The position numbers and the translations under genes are program-made. Below, in pieces: positions 1-9,400 of a stretch of 22,701 bases of DNA (position 1 is its first letter; every line of letters begins with the position of its first letter). Under the pieces are notes generated by a model, which searched no databases, was not told the DNA's origin, and saw only the letters and a list, made by a program, of their open reading frames with translations. The DNA comes from Pseudomonadota bacterium (GTDB taxonomy: Bacteria > Pseudomonadota > Gammaproteobacteria > Steroidobacterales > Steroidobacteraceae): assembly GCA_021805275.1 (NCBI GenBank), contig JAJZFQ010000042.1, positions 1,806 to 24,506 on the forward strand. The letters run 5' to 3'.

Positions 1-56
1 GGGGGGGCGCAGCTTGGTGCCGCAGTTCGCGCACGGAGCCATCTTGTGGAGGATCT

Positions 57-338
57 ATGACCACTCGACGTACCGATTCCGCCCCCGCCAAATCCGATCA
101 GACCGCCGCAAAGGCACCCGTTCGCCGTGCATCGCGGAGCAAGCCGAAGACGCTCGCCGAGCCACCGCGCCCGGCGATGAGCGAGCAGGCCCGGCGCACC
201 ATGATTGCGGAGGCGGCCTATTACCACGCGGAGCGTCGTGGCTTCGCGCTGGGAGGCGAGGAGCAGGACTGGCTGAGGGCTGAAGCGGAAGTCGACGCGC
301 TGCTGAAGACCGCTGCGCACGGCAGGCGGCCACAGTAG
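57..338 (+). CDS. DUF2934 family small protein
   Basis: A 93-residue protein of unknown function. The C-terminal half (about residues 45-85) reads as a DUF2934 domain: an Ile-Ala-Glu-Ala-Ala-Tyr-Tyr helix, then an Ala-Glu-Arg-Arg-Gly-Phe turn, then Asp-Trp-Leu-Arg-Ala-Glu-Ala-Glu. The N-terminal 40 residues are Arg/Lys/Pro/Ala-rich and look disordered. The start is supported by GGAGG at 48-52, four bases before the ATG. No membrane segment or signal peptide is visible. A plus-strand reading frame running in from the window edge stops at 58-60 and would overlap this start as ATGA, so the gene could be the last of an operon outside the window. The family assignment is fairly secure; the function is not known for the family. 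Confidence 0.75.
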   Translation: MTTRRTDSAPAKSDQTAAKAPVRRASRSKPKTLAEPPRPAMSEQARRTMIAEAAYYHAERRGFALGGEEQDWLRAEAEVDALLKTAAHGRRPQ

Positions 339-342
339 TTGC

Positions 343-372
343 CGAGGGCCCCCGGCGACGGGGGCTTGCTCG
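343..372 (+). terminator. Hairpin after the DUF2934 gene, possible terminator
   Basis: A perfect 7-bp GC stem (GCCCCCG at 348-354 and CGGGGGC at 359-365) closes a GCGA loop. It is flanked by outer CGAG (343-346) and CTCG (369-372) arms. It begins 5-10 bases after the stop codon, as expected for a transcription end. Only two T residues follow the stem, so it lacks a proper U-tract and is weak evidence for intrinsic termination. Confidence 0.4.
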
Positions 373-758
373 ATGGTGATGCATCGCGAGCCAGACCGGG
401 GCGTGCACCGTCCGGTCGCCGCTGGCGTGGCCCGACGGTCAGCACTCTGGCGAATGCAGCGTCCGGCGCGACGTCAATTCCACCCATCATTGACCTGTGA
501 TGTCATCTCGAGGGGTGACCCTCTATTGAGCCGGCGGAGGATTCGCCGCGACATGAGAGCGCATCAGGGGCGCCTCGGGGGCGTATGTGCGCCGGACTGC
601 CGTTACGCCCGTGACGCAGGAGCTTGCCAACAACGGGAGAAATCGAGGTGAGCGGCGGCGGCGATTGGCCCGATTCGGCCGCGGAGCTGCGCCGATGACC
701 GGCTCGAAGCGTGCGTGGCGCTTGGATCTTGCCGCGGCGCCGCCCCGGTGCGCCCCGT
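373..758. other. Gap with no recognisable gene
   Basis: Between the DUF2934 gene and the 3' end of the leftward thioredoxin gene there is about 390 bp where I find no convincing coding frame. The open frames here lack a ribosome-binding site and have Arg/Ser/Pro-rich shadow composition. Small inverted repeats are present: GACCGG/CCGGTC at 394-399 and 412-417, and GAGGG/CCCTC around a GTGA loop at 510-523. None is followed by a T-tract. A small RNA or remnant sequence cannot be excluded. Confidence 0.5.
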
Positions 759-1625
759 CTAATTGAGCACCAACGAGAGACGCTTGCGGTAATCCTTGAC
801 CAGCGCCGGACGGTCCGCCGCAAGTTCCAGAACGGACAGGAAGGTCTGCCGGGCGGCGCCGTCGTTGTACTGGCGGTTGCGGCGGATCACCTCGAGCAAC
901 TCCTCGAGCGCCTTGTCGAGCTCGCCGTCGGCGATGTGGCGCTGCGCGAGCGCCGAGCGGGCCTGCAGATCGTTCGCATCCGCGGCGATGCGTGCGCGCA
1001 GACTCGCGAGGTCAGGCAGCTCGGCCGCCGCGCGCAGACTGGACAGGCGCACCTTGAGGGCGGCGAAGCGCGTGTCCGCCTGGCCGCGAGCCCCGAGGGC
1101 CGCGAGCGCCCCGTCTGCCTCGGCCAGCTGCTTCGCATCCGGCGTTCCCGGCAGGCGATTGAGCAGGACCTCGGCAAGGTCGAGTCGCGCCTCATCATTG
1201 CCGGCGTCCGCCTCGATGGCGCCATGCAGCGCGCCGAGCGCGCCGGGGAAGTCCCCTTGTCCGATCAGCTGGTGGGCGCGGCGCCGCTCGGCCTCGGAGG
1301 AGCCCGGCAGCAGCCGCTCGAGAAACTCCTTCACCTGCCCCTCGGGCAGCGCCCCGACGAACCCGTCGACCGGGTTGCCGTCGATGAAGGCGAGCACGTA
1401 GGGGATGCTGCGCACCATGAACCGCTGGGACAGCTCCGGGTTCTCGTCGGAGTTGACCTTGACCAGCTTGAACCGCCCGCCGAGAGCGGCCTCGACCCGC
1501 TCGAGCACCGGTCCGAGGGCGCGGCACGGCCCGCACCATGGTGCCCAGAAATCCACCAGCACGGGAACTTGGCGCGAGGCCTCGATGACTTCGCGCTCGA
1601 ACGTGGTCGCAGTGACTTCGATCAT
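759..1625 (-). CDS. cnoX: Thioredoxin-TPR protein, CnoX/YbbN type chaperedoxin
   Basis: A 288-residue cytoplasmic protein with an N-terminal thioredoxin domain (about 1-107) and a C-terminal all-helical TPR-like region (about 110-288). This is the domain order and length of E. coli CnoX (YbbN), which protects substrates from over-oxidation and hands them to GroEL and DnaK. The active site is Trp-Cys-Gly-Pro-Cys (Cys31, Cys34), and the cis-proline loop Arg-Ser-Ile-Pro-Tyr is present. Unlike E. coli CnoX, which lacks the full CXXC pair, this protein should be redox-active, as in several other bacteria. A GGAGAG ribosome-binding site lies seven bases before the ATG. The gene begins 19 bp after the histidine kinase stop on the same strand, so it may be the third gene of the two-component operon. 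Confidence 0.87.
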   Translation of the reverse strand: MIEVTATTFEREVIEASRQVPVLVDFWAPWCGPCRALGPVLERVEAALGGRFKLVKVNSDENPELSQRFMVRSIPYVLAFIDGNPVDGFVGALPEGQVKEFLERLLPGSSEAERRRAHQLIGQGDFPGALGALHGAIEADAGNDEARLDLAEVLLNRLPGTPDAKQLAEADGALAALGARGQADTRFAALKVRLSSLRAAAELPDLASLRARIAADANDLQARSALAQRHIADGELDKALEELLEVIRRNRQYNDGAARQTFLSVLELAADRPALVKDYRKRLSLVLN

Positions 1626-1644
1626 GTCTTCTCTCCGTGCCGGG

Positions 1645-3072
1645 CTAACCGTTTATCGGGACGCCGGGCACAGATTTCAACCGCGCGCGCGCGCGCCCCG
1701 GCGGTGCTTCAGCCGGCGCCGGCAGCTGCACGACGATGCGGCCCTCGCCGGGCATGAAGCGCACCTCGCCGCCGTGGCTGCGCGCCACCTGGCGTACGAT
1801 GGCGAGGCCGAGCCCGGAGCCGGGGGTCTGCGCGTTGATCCGGTGAAAGCGCTCGAAGACCGACTCCTCCTGCCCCGCGGGTACTCCGGCTCCCTCGTCG
1901 CGCACCTCGATGCGCAGCGCCTCGCTCTCTGCGGACGCCGCGAAGATGCGAGCGCTCACCGTGCCGCGGCCGTGCACCAGCGCGTTATCAAGAAGATTGC
2001 GCACCATGTCGCGCAGATCGTCGGCGCGCCCGTGGATCTGCACGGCGTCCGGCACGTTCACCTCCAGGCGCCGCCCCTGCGCCTCCATCAACGGCAGGAC
2101 CTGCGCGGCCGCCTCGCGTGTCAGGCGCGACAGATTCACCACCGGTAGCGTCTCTTCGCGCCGCTCGTAGGAGAGGGCCTCCTTGCGGGCGAGATCGATC
2201 AGCTGCTCGACCAGCCGGCCCATCTGGCTGAGCTCGCGCTCGACGGCCGGCCAGTCCGTGCTGCCGGTCAGGCGGGCGCGCTGCAGCCTGAGGTTCAGCA
2301 CCGCGAGCGGCGTACGCAACTCGTGTGCGGCGTCGGCCGTCAGCCGTCGCTCGATCGCGTACGCGCGCGAGAGGCGGTCGAGCGCGCCGTTGACCGCCTC
2401 CACCAGCGGTTGGATTTCACGCGGCAGCCCGCCGGCCGGGATGCGCAGGTCCGGCTGCTGCGGCCCGACGCGGGCCGCTTCGCGCGAGGCGCGCTCGATC
2501 GGCTGCAGGCTCCAGCCGCTGATCAGCCACATCAGCCCGAGCGCGAGGACGGCGAAGACGATGAGCACCGAGACATGCTCGGAGTCCTCCTCGAACAGAC
2601 TATCGACCAGCGTACCGCTGCTCATGTTGCGACGGGCGACGACGAGGCTGCGTCCGCCTGGGGCGCGGGCCGCCACGATCGGCTGCTTGCCGGAGCCGAC
2701 ACCGATGAATTCCACCGGGCCGATCGGTCCGTGCGCATCGACCGGGATGAACGGCAGCGGGGCGGCGAGATTGGCCGACCAGGCGAGTGGCCGATGATCG
2801 GGCCCGAACACCGTGAACGTGAAGCCCCGCGACGGGTCGGCGTACGCGCGCTGCCAGTCGCGCGGCAGATCCACATGCACCGCGCGCGGTGCGTCGAAGC
2901 GCAGTCCCTCCAGCAGTTCGCGGGCCTGGTTCTGCAGGGTGCTCGCCTGCAGCCCGTCGATGATGTTGTGCACCTCGAGGCGGTAGGAGACGAACGAGGC
3001 GCCGAGCCCGAGGGCGAACAGGGCGAACATCACCCCGAGCAGACGCAACCGCAGGCTGTGCGAGCGGCTCAT
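1645..3072 (-). CDS. Two-component sensor histidine kinase (QseC/PmrB/TctE-like)
   Basis: A 475-residue inner-membrane sensor kinase. TM1 is about residues 8-29, followed by an extracytoplasmic domain of about 135 residues with no recognised ligand motif, TM2 about 168-187, and a HAMP linker. The H-box has phospho-acceptor His250 in Ala-His-Glu-Leu-Arg-Thr-Pro. The N-box is Asn-Leu-Leu-Asp-Asn (359-363), the G1 box Asp-Glu-Gly-Ala-Gly (392-396), the F box Phe-Glu-Arg-Phe (406-409) and the G2 box Gly-Ser-Gly-Leu-Gly-Leu (418-423). The ATG at 3072 was chosen because it overlaps the regulator's stop as ATGA and gives a normal N-in first helix; a start 39 bases upstream is possible but unlikely. 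It should phosphorylate the adjacent response regulator. The signal sensed cannot be read from the sequence. Confidence 0.92.
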   Translation of the reverse strand: MSRSHSLRLRLLGVMFALFALGLGASFVSYRLEVHNIIDGLQASTLQNQARELLEGLRFDAPRAVHVDLPRDWQRAYADPSRGFTFTVFGPDHRPLAWSANLAAPLPFIPVDAHGPIGPVEFIGVGSGKQPIVAARAPGGRSLVVARRNMSSGTLVDSLFEEDSEHVSVLIVFAVLALGLMWLISGWSLQPIERASREAARVGPQQPDLRIPAGGLPREIQPLVEAVNGALDRLSRAYAIERRLTADAAHELRTPLAVLNLRLQRARLTGSTDWPAVERELSQMGRLVEQLIDLARKEALSYERREETLPVVNLSRLTREAAAQVLPLMEAQGRRLEVNVPDAVQIHGRADDLRDMVRNLLDNALVHGRGTVSARIFAASAESEALRIEVRDEGAGVPAGQEESVFERFHRINAQTPGSGLGLAIVRQVARSHGGEVRFMPGEGRIVVQLPAPAEAPPGRARARLKSVPGVPING

Positions 3073-3749
3073 GCGGCGGGCGCCTCGGTCAGCCGGTAGC
3101 CGATGCCCCACTTGGTCTCGATCGATACCGCGGCGTGCGCGTGCGCCAGCTTGCGCCGCAGGCGCGAGACCGCCGCCTCGAGCGCGTTCGCGCTGCCGGC
3201 GTCCTCCATCGCGTAGAGTCGATCCTCCAGCCGGTCCTTGGTGATCACCTGGCCCGGCACCCGCAGCAACTCCTCAAGCAGCGCGGCCTCGCGCCGGGTC
3301 AGATCGAGCGGTCTGCCGAGCACCGTAGCCTCGCGCGAGACGGTGTCGAAGGCCACCCCTGCGAGGCTGTAACGCGTCTCGCGCCGGCTGCCCACGCGAC
3401 GCAGCACCGCGCGCAGCCGCGCCTCGAGTTCGAGCAGGTTGAAGGGCTTGACGATGTAGTCATCGGCACCTGAGTTCAGTCCGCGTAGCCGCTCGTCCAC
3501 CCCGTCGCGGGCGGTGACGATGATGGCGGGCACCTCGGGCTGCACGGTGCGCAGCGCCGTCAGCAGCTGCATGCCGTCGATGTCGGGCAGGCCGAGATCG
3601 AGCACCACCACATCGAACGGGGCGACGCGCGCGCCGGCGAGCGCGTGCTCGCCGCGCTCGAAGGCATCGACCGCAAAGCCCCGCTCGCGCAGGTGATCGG
3701 CGATCATCTCGCGGATGGCCTGGTGGTCCTCGACCAGCAAAACTCTCAT
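3069..3749 (-). CDS. OmpR-family response regulator
   Basis: A 226-residue DNA-binding regulator. The receiver domain (about 1-118) has the acidic pair Glu7-Asp8, phospho-acceptor Asp51 in Val-Val-Val-Leu-Asp-Leu, Thr79 and Lys101 (Val-Lys-Pro-Phe). The C-terminal winged helix (about 128-222) has the OmpR-type signature Leu-Thr-Arg-Arg-Glu-Ala and the end motif Trp-Gly-Ile-Gly-Tyr-Arg-Leu. It is closest in feel to the QseB/PmrA/TctD group. It is the first gene of a leftward unit and overlaps the kinase by 4 bp. It is divergent from the efflux operon beginning at 3913, and the 163-bp gap between them is the likely target. I could not pick out a clear pair of direct repeats there that would mark its operator. 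Confidence 0.93.
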   Translation of the reverse strand: MRVLLVEDHQAIREMIADHLRERGFAVDAFERGEHALAGARVAPFDVVVLDLGLPDIDGMQLLTALRTVQPEVPAIIVTARDGVDERLRGLNSGADDYIVKPFNLLELEARLRAVLRRVGSRRETRYSLAGVAFDTVSREATVLGRPLDLTRREAALLEELLRVPGQVITKDRLEDRLYAMEDAGSANALEAAVSRLRRKLAHAHAAVSIETKWGIGYRLTEAPAA

Positions 3750-3912
3750 GGTGCTCGCGCCTGCGGCGGGACATTCGTACCATAGCCATTATCCGCGCAC
3801 CGGCCGCCCGGCGCTCGTCAGGACTTGGTCAGCAATGGCTGGCAGTGTACGCGGGCTGGCCGCACTGAGATTGTGGCCCCTAGATCAATGTTCCGGAGGA
3901 GCGCAAGAAGCG

Positions 3913-5349
3913 ATGTCCCGGTTTGGCGGTACCGGCCGCAGTGCGGCCCGCACGATCCGTGCCCGGCCGCGCGAGCCGCGCTCTGCGCTTCTGCGGCTGG
4001 CCCGTTTCGGGGCGCTCGCCGCGGCCGCTCTCATCAGCGGCTGCGCCACATACCGTGCCCTGCCGTTGCCCCGCCGCGCCCATCTGGCCGGCGGGCTGAG
4101 CGCGCTGCGCACCGAGGTGCCTGCGCTCGAGCGGGGTGCGGCGGCGCGGCGCATCGAGGTGAACCGGCCCCTGAGCCCAAGCGACATCGGGCTTCTGGCC
4201 GTGCTGAACGATCCGGCGCTGCGCACCGAGGGGGGCTATCTGGCCGGTGCCGAGGCCGCGCTGCTGCAGGCCTCGCTGCTGCCCAATCCCATCGCCGGCG
4301 TGGTCTACGAGCCGCAACTCGGCGGAGCGGGCGTCGCACCGAGCTGGACAGCCACGCTCTCCGAAGACGTCACGGCACTGATCACCTACCACACGCGGGT
4401 GAAGTCGGCCCGTTTCACATTCAAACAGGTCAGCGCCGAGTTGCTGTGGCGGGAGTGGCAGGTCGCGCAGCAGGCGAGGGTGCTCGCGCTCGATCTGTAT
4501 TGGGGTGATGCCTCGCTGCGCGCGAGCCGCCGCGAGGCGCAGCTGCTGGCGGTGGAAGCGCGCGCCGCACGCGCCGCCGCCTCGAGCCGCAGCCTCGATC
4601 TGACCGCGCTGTCCTCGATACTGGCGGCCCAGGCGACCGCCGAGCAGAACCTGGCAAGCCTGCGGCTCGCGCAGCTGCGCGCCTGGCAGGCGCTCAATGC
4701 GCTGCTCGGTCTCGCGCCGACGGTACGCTTCCCGATCGCCGCGCCGCATCTTCCGCCGGTGCCGTCTCACCTCGCGCCGCTCATCGCCACGCTTGCCGAG
4801 CGCCGGCCGGATCTGCTCGCACTGAAGATGGGATATCGCTCGGCCGACGAGGACGTGCGCACGGCGATCATCGGTCAGTTCCCAGCCCTCGTGCTGGGGG
4901 CTCAATGGGACCAGGACAACGGCAACGTGCGCAACGGCGGTCCCGCCGCGCAGCTCGCCGTGCCGCTGTTCGATCGCAATCAGGGACAGGTTGGTTCGAC
5001 GCGTGCGACCCGGCGCGTGCTGCATGCGCAGTACCAGGCGCGGCTCGATGCGGCAGTGGGCGCGGTCAACGGGCTGTCGGTACAGATCCGCCGGTTGCGC
5101 CGCGACGCCCAGCAGGCGCGCCGCGCTGCGGTCGATGCGTCCCGCCTGGCGCACGCGGCACGGCGCGCATATGCCTCGGGGGCGATCGATGAGCGCTCGC
5201 TGACCGATTATCAGAGCGCCGCCCTCGAGCGGCGGCTGGAGGCAAACACGCTCGAGAGCACCCTGGCTCAGGCGCGCATCGCCATCACGTTGGAGCTCGG
5301 ACTCGGTCTGCCGCAGGTCCGCATCGTTCCGGCCGCGAAGAAGTCATGA
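3913..5349 (+). CDS. TolC/NodT-type outer-membrane efflux lipoprotein
   Basis: A 478-residue outer-membrane factor of an RND tripartite pump, which should form the trimeric exit duct. Its N-terminus is Arg-rich, followed by a hydrophobic run and a lipobox Leu-Ile-Ser-Gly-Cys with Cys44, so it is probably lipidated. The rest shows the long Ala/Leu/Arg-rich amphipathic helices of the outer-membrane efflux (OEP) family, including the repeated Asn-Pro and Leu-Leu-Gly-Leu helix turns. The frame stays open upstream, but the ATG at 3913 is the last Met before the lipobox and has GGAGGA at 3895-3900; the 12-base spacing is longer than ideal, and the 43-residue leader is unusually long. The adaptor gene starts 7 bp after its stop, and the divergent response regulator is the likely controller. 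Confidence 0.85.
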   Translation: MSRFGGTGRSAARTIRARPREPRSALLRLARFGALAAAALISGCATYRALPLPRRAHLAGGLSALRTEVPALERGAAARRIEVNRPLSPSDIGLLAVLNDPALRTEGGYLAGAEAALLQASLLPNPIAGVVYEPQLGGAGVAPSWTATLSEDVTALITYHTRVKSARFTFKQVSAELLWREWQVAQQARVLALDLYWGDASLRASRREAQLLAVEARAARAAASSRSLDLTALSSILAAQATAEQNLASLRLAQLRAWQALNALLGLAPTVRFPIAAPHLPPVPSHLAPLIATLAERRPDLLALKMGYRSADEDVRTAIIGQFPALVLGAQWDQDNGNVRNGGPAAQLAVPLFDRNQGQVGSTRATRRVLHAQYQARLDAAVGAVNGLSVQIRRLRRDAQQARRAAVDASRLAHAARRAYASGAIDERSLTDYQSAALERRLEANTLESTLAQARIAITLELGLGLPQVRIVPAAKKS

Positions 5350-5356
5350 GGACGCC

Positions 5357-6415
5357 ATGAGACGCCGATTGATTGCCTGGGTTTTCTGTCTTGTGCTCAG
5401 TGCCGTTGCACTGCCGCGGCCGGCCGCCGCGGCAAGCGATGCGGGCCCGAGCGTGCTGGTGACGCTGACGCCGCTGCGTACCGGGAGCCTGCCGCACGTA
5501 GTGGTGGCCTACGGAACGGTGCAGCCGAGCAACACCGGCAGTCGCGTCATGATGGCCGCCGAATCCGGATTGATCGGAACCGTCGCGGTGCGTATCGGGC
5601 AGCGGGTCGCGGCCGGCGAGCCGCTCGTTGAGGTGCTGCCGAGTCCACAATCGGCCGCGGCCTATCACCAGGCGCTCTCCTCGCTGCGCGTGGCGAACGC
5701 GCTCGAGCGCAGCACGCACAAGCTGTTCACGCTGCACCTGGCCACCGCCGCGCAGCTGGCCGCGGCCGATAAGTCCGTGCTGGATGCACAGGCCAATCTC
5801 GCGGCGCTGCGCGCCAGCGGGGCCGCCGGCCCGCACGAGCTGCGCGCGCCGTTTGCTGCGGTCGTGACGGCGCTCAGCGCCGAGACCGGCGCGATCGTGA
5901 ACACCGGCTCGCCGCTGCTCACGCTCGCCTCGCCGCAGCACCTGGTGCTCGCCGCCGGGGTGGTGCCGGCCCAGGCGCTCACCATGGCTGCCGGCGATGC
6001 GGCCGAAGTGCAGGCGACTGGTGCCGATGAGTGGACCCGGAGCCGCGTGGAGATGAGTGGTGCGGCGAGCATCGCCAACAGCGGTCTTGTGCCGGTGCAG
6101 ATCAGGCTGCCGGCCGGTCGCTTCATGCCGGGGCAGGTCGCCCGGGCGCGCATCACGACCGCGCAGGTGAAGGGATTCCTGGTGCCGCACGCGGCGATCC
6201 TGGTGAACGAGCGCGGCGAGCCGTACGTGGTGCAGGCCGTCAAGGGGATCGCACACAAGGTGCCGGTGAGCATTCTCGATGAGTACCACGCCCAGGACAT
6301 CATCAGCGGTGCGCTCGAGCCCGGCGCGCCGGTGGTGCTCGCGGGGGACTACCAGCTCGACAACGGTATGCGCATCCGCCTGGCCCGACAGAGTGCGGCG
6401 GGGACGACACGGTGA
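5357..6415 (+). CDS. RND efflux periplasmic adaptor (HlyD/MFP family)
   Basis: A 352-residue membrane-fusion protein that would bridge the inner-membrane permease and the outer-membrane factor in the periplasm. A signal peptide is clear (Arg-Arg-Arg, a hydrophobic core to about residue 20, then Ala-Ala-Ala near residue 26), with no lipobox. The barrel-sandwich (lipoyl-like) halves lie at about 60-95 and 155-195, with the second half opening Leu-Arg-Ala-Pro-Phe. They are separated by a short alpha-hairpin. A beta-barrel and membrane-proximal region ends near 350. The hairpin is short for a drug-efflux adaptor. It lies 7 bp after the outer-membrane factor, and its stop overlaps the permease GTG start by 4 bp, so translation is probably coupled. 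Confidence 0.88.
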   Translation: MRRRLIAWVFCLVLSAVALPRPAAAASDAGPSVLVTLTPLRTGSLPHVVVAYGTVQPSNTGSRVMMAAESGLIGTVAVRIGQRVAAGEPLVEVLPSPQSAAAYHQALSSLRVANALERSTHKLFTLHLATAAQLAAADKSVLDAQANLAALRASGAAGPHELRAPFAAVVTALSAETGAIVNTGSPLLTLASPQHLVLAAGVVPAQALTMAAGDAAEVQATGADEWTRSRVEMSGAASIANSGLVPVQIRLPAGRFMPGQVARARITTAQVKGFLVPHAAILVNERGEPYVVQAVKGIAHKVPVSILDEYHAQDIISGALEPGAPVVLAGDYQLDNGMRIRLARQSAAGTTR

Positions 6416-9400
6416 GTTTCACCGATTGGGTCGAGCGGCATCGGCGCTCGCTCCTCACCGTCGCTTTCGCCCTCGCGGTGGCCGGGATCTTCGCCGCCCT
6501 CTCGTTGCCGGTGGGGTTGTTTCCGGTTACGAGCTTCCCGCGCATCCGTATCGAGGTGAGCGCCGGCAGCATGCCGGCACGGCAGATGCTGGTCGATGTG
6601 ACCGAGCCGCTCGAGCAGGTCGCGCGCGCCGTGCCCGGGGCGCAGGACGTCAGTTCCACCACTTCGCGCGGCGCGGCGGAAATCTTCGTCGATTTCCCCT
6701 GGGGCTCGAACATGAACCAGGCGTTGCTCGCGGTCGATGCGGCATTCGCCCAGGAGCTGCCCTCGCTGCCGAAGGGCACCAGCTACGACATCATCCAGAT
6801 GAGCCCGAACGTCATCATGCCGTTCGTCTCCTACGCGCTCATCTCAAAGACCGTGCCGCCGACCCAGCTGCGTCAGCTGGCCCGGTTCGCGATCACCCCG
6901 CTCCTCACCGGCATCCCGGGCGTGCGCCGGGTTGGGGTGCTCGGCGGCGCGACGCCCGAGGTGCAGGTGTCGGTCAGCGTGGAGAAGCTGCATGCCTTCG
7001 GCCTGACGCTCGCTGGGATCTCCCAGGCGCTCGCCCAGACCAACGTCGTCCAGGCGGTCGGGCGGCTCGAGGACAACGATCTGCTCTATCTGGCGATCAA
7101 CGACAACGCCTTCAACTCGTTGCGCTCGGTGCGGCAGGTCGCGCTGCGCACCGCGGGCAACGGCATCGTGCGGCTCGGGGCGATCGCCCGGATTACCATG
7201 GGGACGGTGCCTCAGTGGCTGCTCGTCGATGACAACGGCATGCCGGCGGTTACCTTCGATGTCTACCAGCAGGACACGGCCGACTCAATCACGCTCGCGC
7301 GCGAGGTCAAGCAGCGTCTCGCGGCGTTCATGAAGACGCAGCCGAAGGCGATTCACCTGTACAAGTGGTACGACCAGACCAAGATGGTCGGCTCCTCGAT
7401 CGGCGCGCTCGAGGAGGCGATCCTGATCGGACTGGTGTTTGCCGCACTGGTGCTGCTTGCCTTTCTGCGCAACTGGCGGGTGACGCTCGTGGCGATGCTG
7501 GTGGTGCCGCTGTCGGTGCTGATCACCGTGCTGCTGTTGTCGCTGCTCGGCATGACCTTCAATATCATGACCCTCGGTGGCATCGCCGCGGCGATCGGCC
7601 TGCTGATCGACGATGTGATCGTGATGATCGAGCACATCGCGCGCCGCGCGGGCGTGCCGGGGCTCGAGAACCCGCATCAGAGCGTGCTCACCGCGGCGCG
7701 CGAGTTCCTTACGCCGCTGCTCGGTTCGAGCCTCGCCACCATCATCATCTTCATTCCGCTTGCTTTTCTCTCGGGCATCACCGGGGCGTTCTTCAAGTTC
7801 CTCTCCCTGACCATGGCCTCGGCGCTGATCATCTCGCTGATCCTCACGGCGTTCGCGGTGCCGCTGCTGGCTCGGGGACTGATCGATTTCAAGACGTTCC
7901 GCGATCCCTCGCACGGCAAAGAGACGCCGCTGAAGCGCATCCACGGCCGCGCGCTCAGCAGGCTGTTCGACAGGCCGCTGCTGCTGGTGCCGGCGCTGCT
8001 CGCGCTGCTGCTGCTCGGCTACCTCGCCTATCGCAACGTTGGCAGCGGCTTCCTGCCGCGCATGGACGAGGGCGGCTTCGTGCTCGATTATCAGGCCGCG
8101 CCCGGCACCTCGCTCAGCGAGACCAATCGCGAGCTGGAGGAGATAGAGAGCATCCTGCACAAGGATCCGTACGTCTACACGTTCTCACGCCGCACGGGCG
8201 CGGGGCTTGGCGGGGATCTCAACGAGGCGTACCAGGGCGATTTCTTCGTGCGGCTGATCAATCCATCGAAGCGCCCTGACATCTGGGCGGTGATGGATGA
8301 GATCACCAACAAGGTCACGCGCGACGTGCCGGGCATTGAGTTCGATACCCACCAGCTCATGAGCGACATGATCGGTGACATGGTGGGGCGCAGACAGCCA
8401 GTGGTCATCTCCCTCAGCGCGAAGAATCCGTCGGTGCTTGGCGGGGTCGCTGTCCGGGTCGCCGATGCGATCCGCCACGTGCCCGGGATCGAGCCGGCAT
8501 CGGTCAACGACGGCGTGGTTCCGGCCGGCGATGCGCTCGACATTCACGTCGATCCGGCCGCGGCGGCGATGGAGGGGATGACGGTCGAGGATGTGCGCAA
8601 CCAGGTCTACCACTACCTGCACGGGGCCGTGGCGACGCGCTATCTCGGCACGGTGGAGGATATCGGCGTTCGCCTCTGGCTGAGTCCGCCCGAGCGGCGT
8701 CTTTACCGCAGCCAGCTCGGCAATCTGCCGATCCGGGCCCCGAACGGACGCATGCTGCGCCTGGCAAGTGTTGCCACGGTGCGCTTCGTGGCCGGTCAGC
8801 CGGAACTCACGCGGGACAATCTCGCGCAGATTGTGCCGGTCACCGCACAGATCGGTGGTGGCCACGACCTCGGCTCGACGATCGCGGCCGTCAAGCAGGT
8901 GCTCGACAAGCCGGGTCTGCTGCCACCGGGGGTCTTCTACTCCCTTGGCGGTCAGTACAAGCAGCAACAGATGGCGATCCACGGCATGATCCGCGTGTTC
9001 GGCGCCGCGCTGGTGGCGGAGCTCATTCTCCTGCTGTTCCTCTACGAGCGCTTTACCATCCCCATCGTCATCGTGCTGAGCTCGCTCATCTCCACCGGCG
9101 CGGTATTCGTCGGACTGTGGCTGACGGGTGTCGAGCTCAACATCACGGCGATGATGGGCATGGTGATGATCGTGGGCATCTCGACCGAGATGGCGGTGTT
9201 CTACGTGTCCGAATACCAGGCGCTCGCCCAGACGATGCCGCGGCGCACGGCGCTTTACGAGGCGGCGCTCAACCGGCTGCGGCCGATCACCATGAGTACG
9301 CTGGCGATGATCCTCGCGCTGGTGCCGCTCGGGGCGGCGATCAGCGGCTCGGGCGATCAGATGCTCCAGCCGCTCGCCATCGCGATCATTGCCGGGGCCA

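Noticed and set aside
1681..1697. Alternating CG run that could form Z-DNA or be a simple repeat.
   Set aside because: It lies inside the 3' end of the histidine kinase gene and encodes alternating Arg/Ala in the basic tail; codon bias explains it.
711..1757. A 348-residue open frame on the plus strand.
   Set aside because: It runs antisense to the clear thioredoxin-TPR gene and has low-complexity Arg/Leu/Glu composition typical of GC-rich shadow frames. The same applies to the long antisense frames at 3880-5154, 5285-6289, 8185-9537, 15402-17336, 17445-18917 and 18689-19801.
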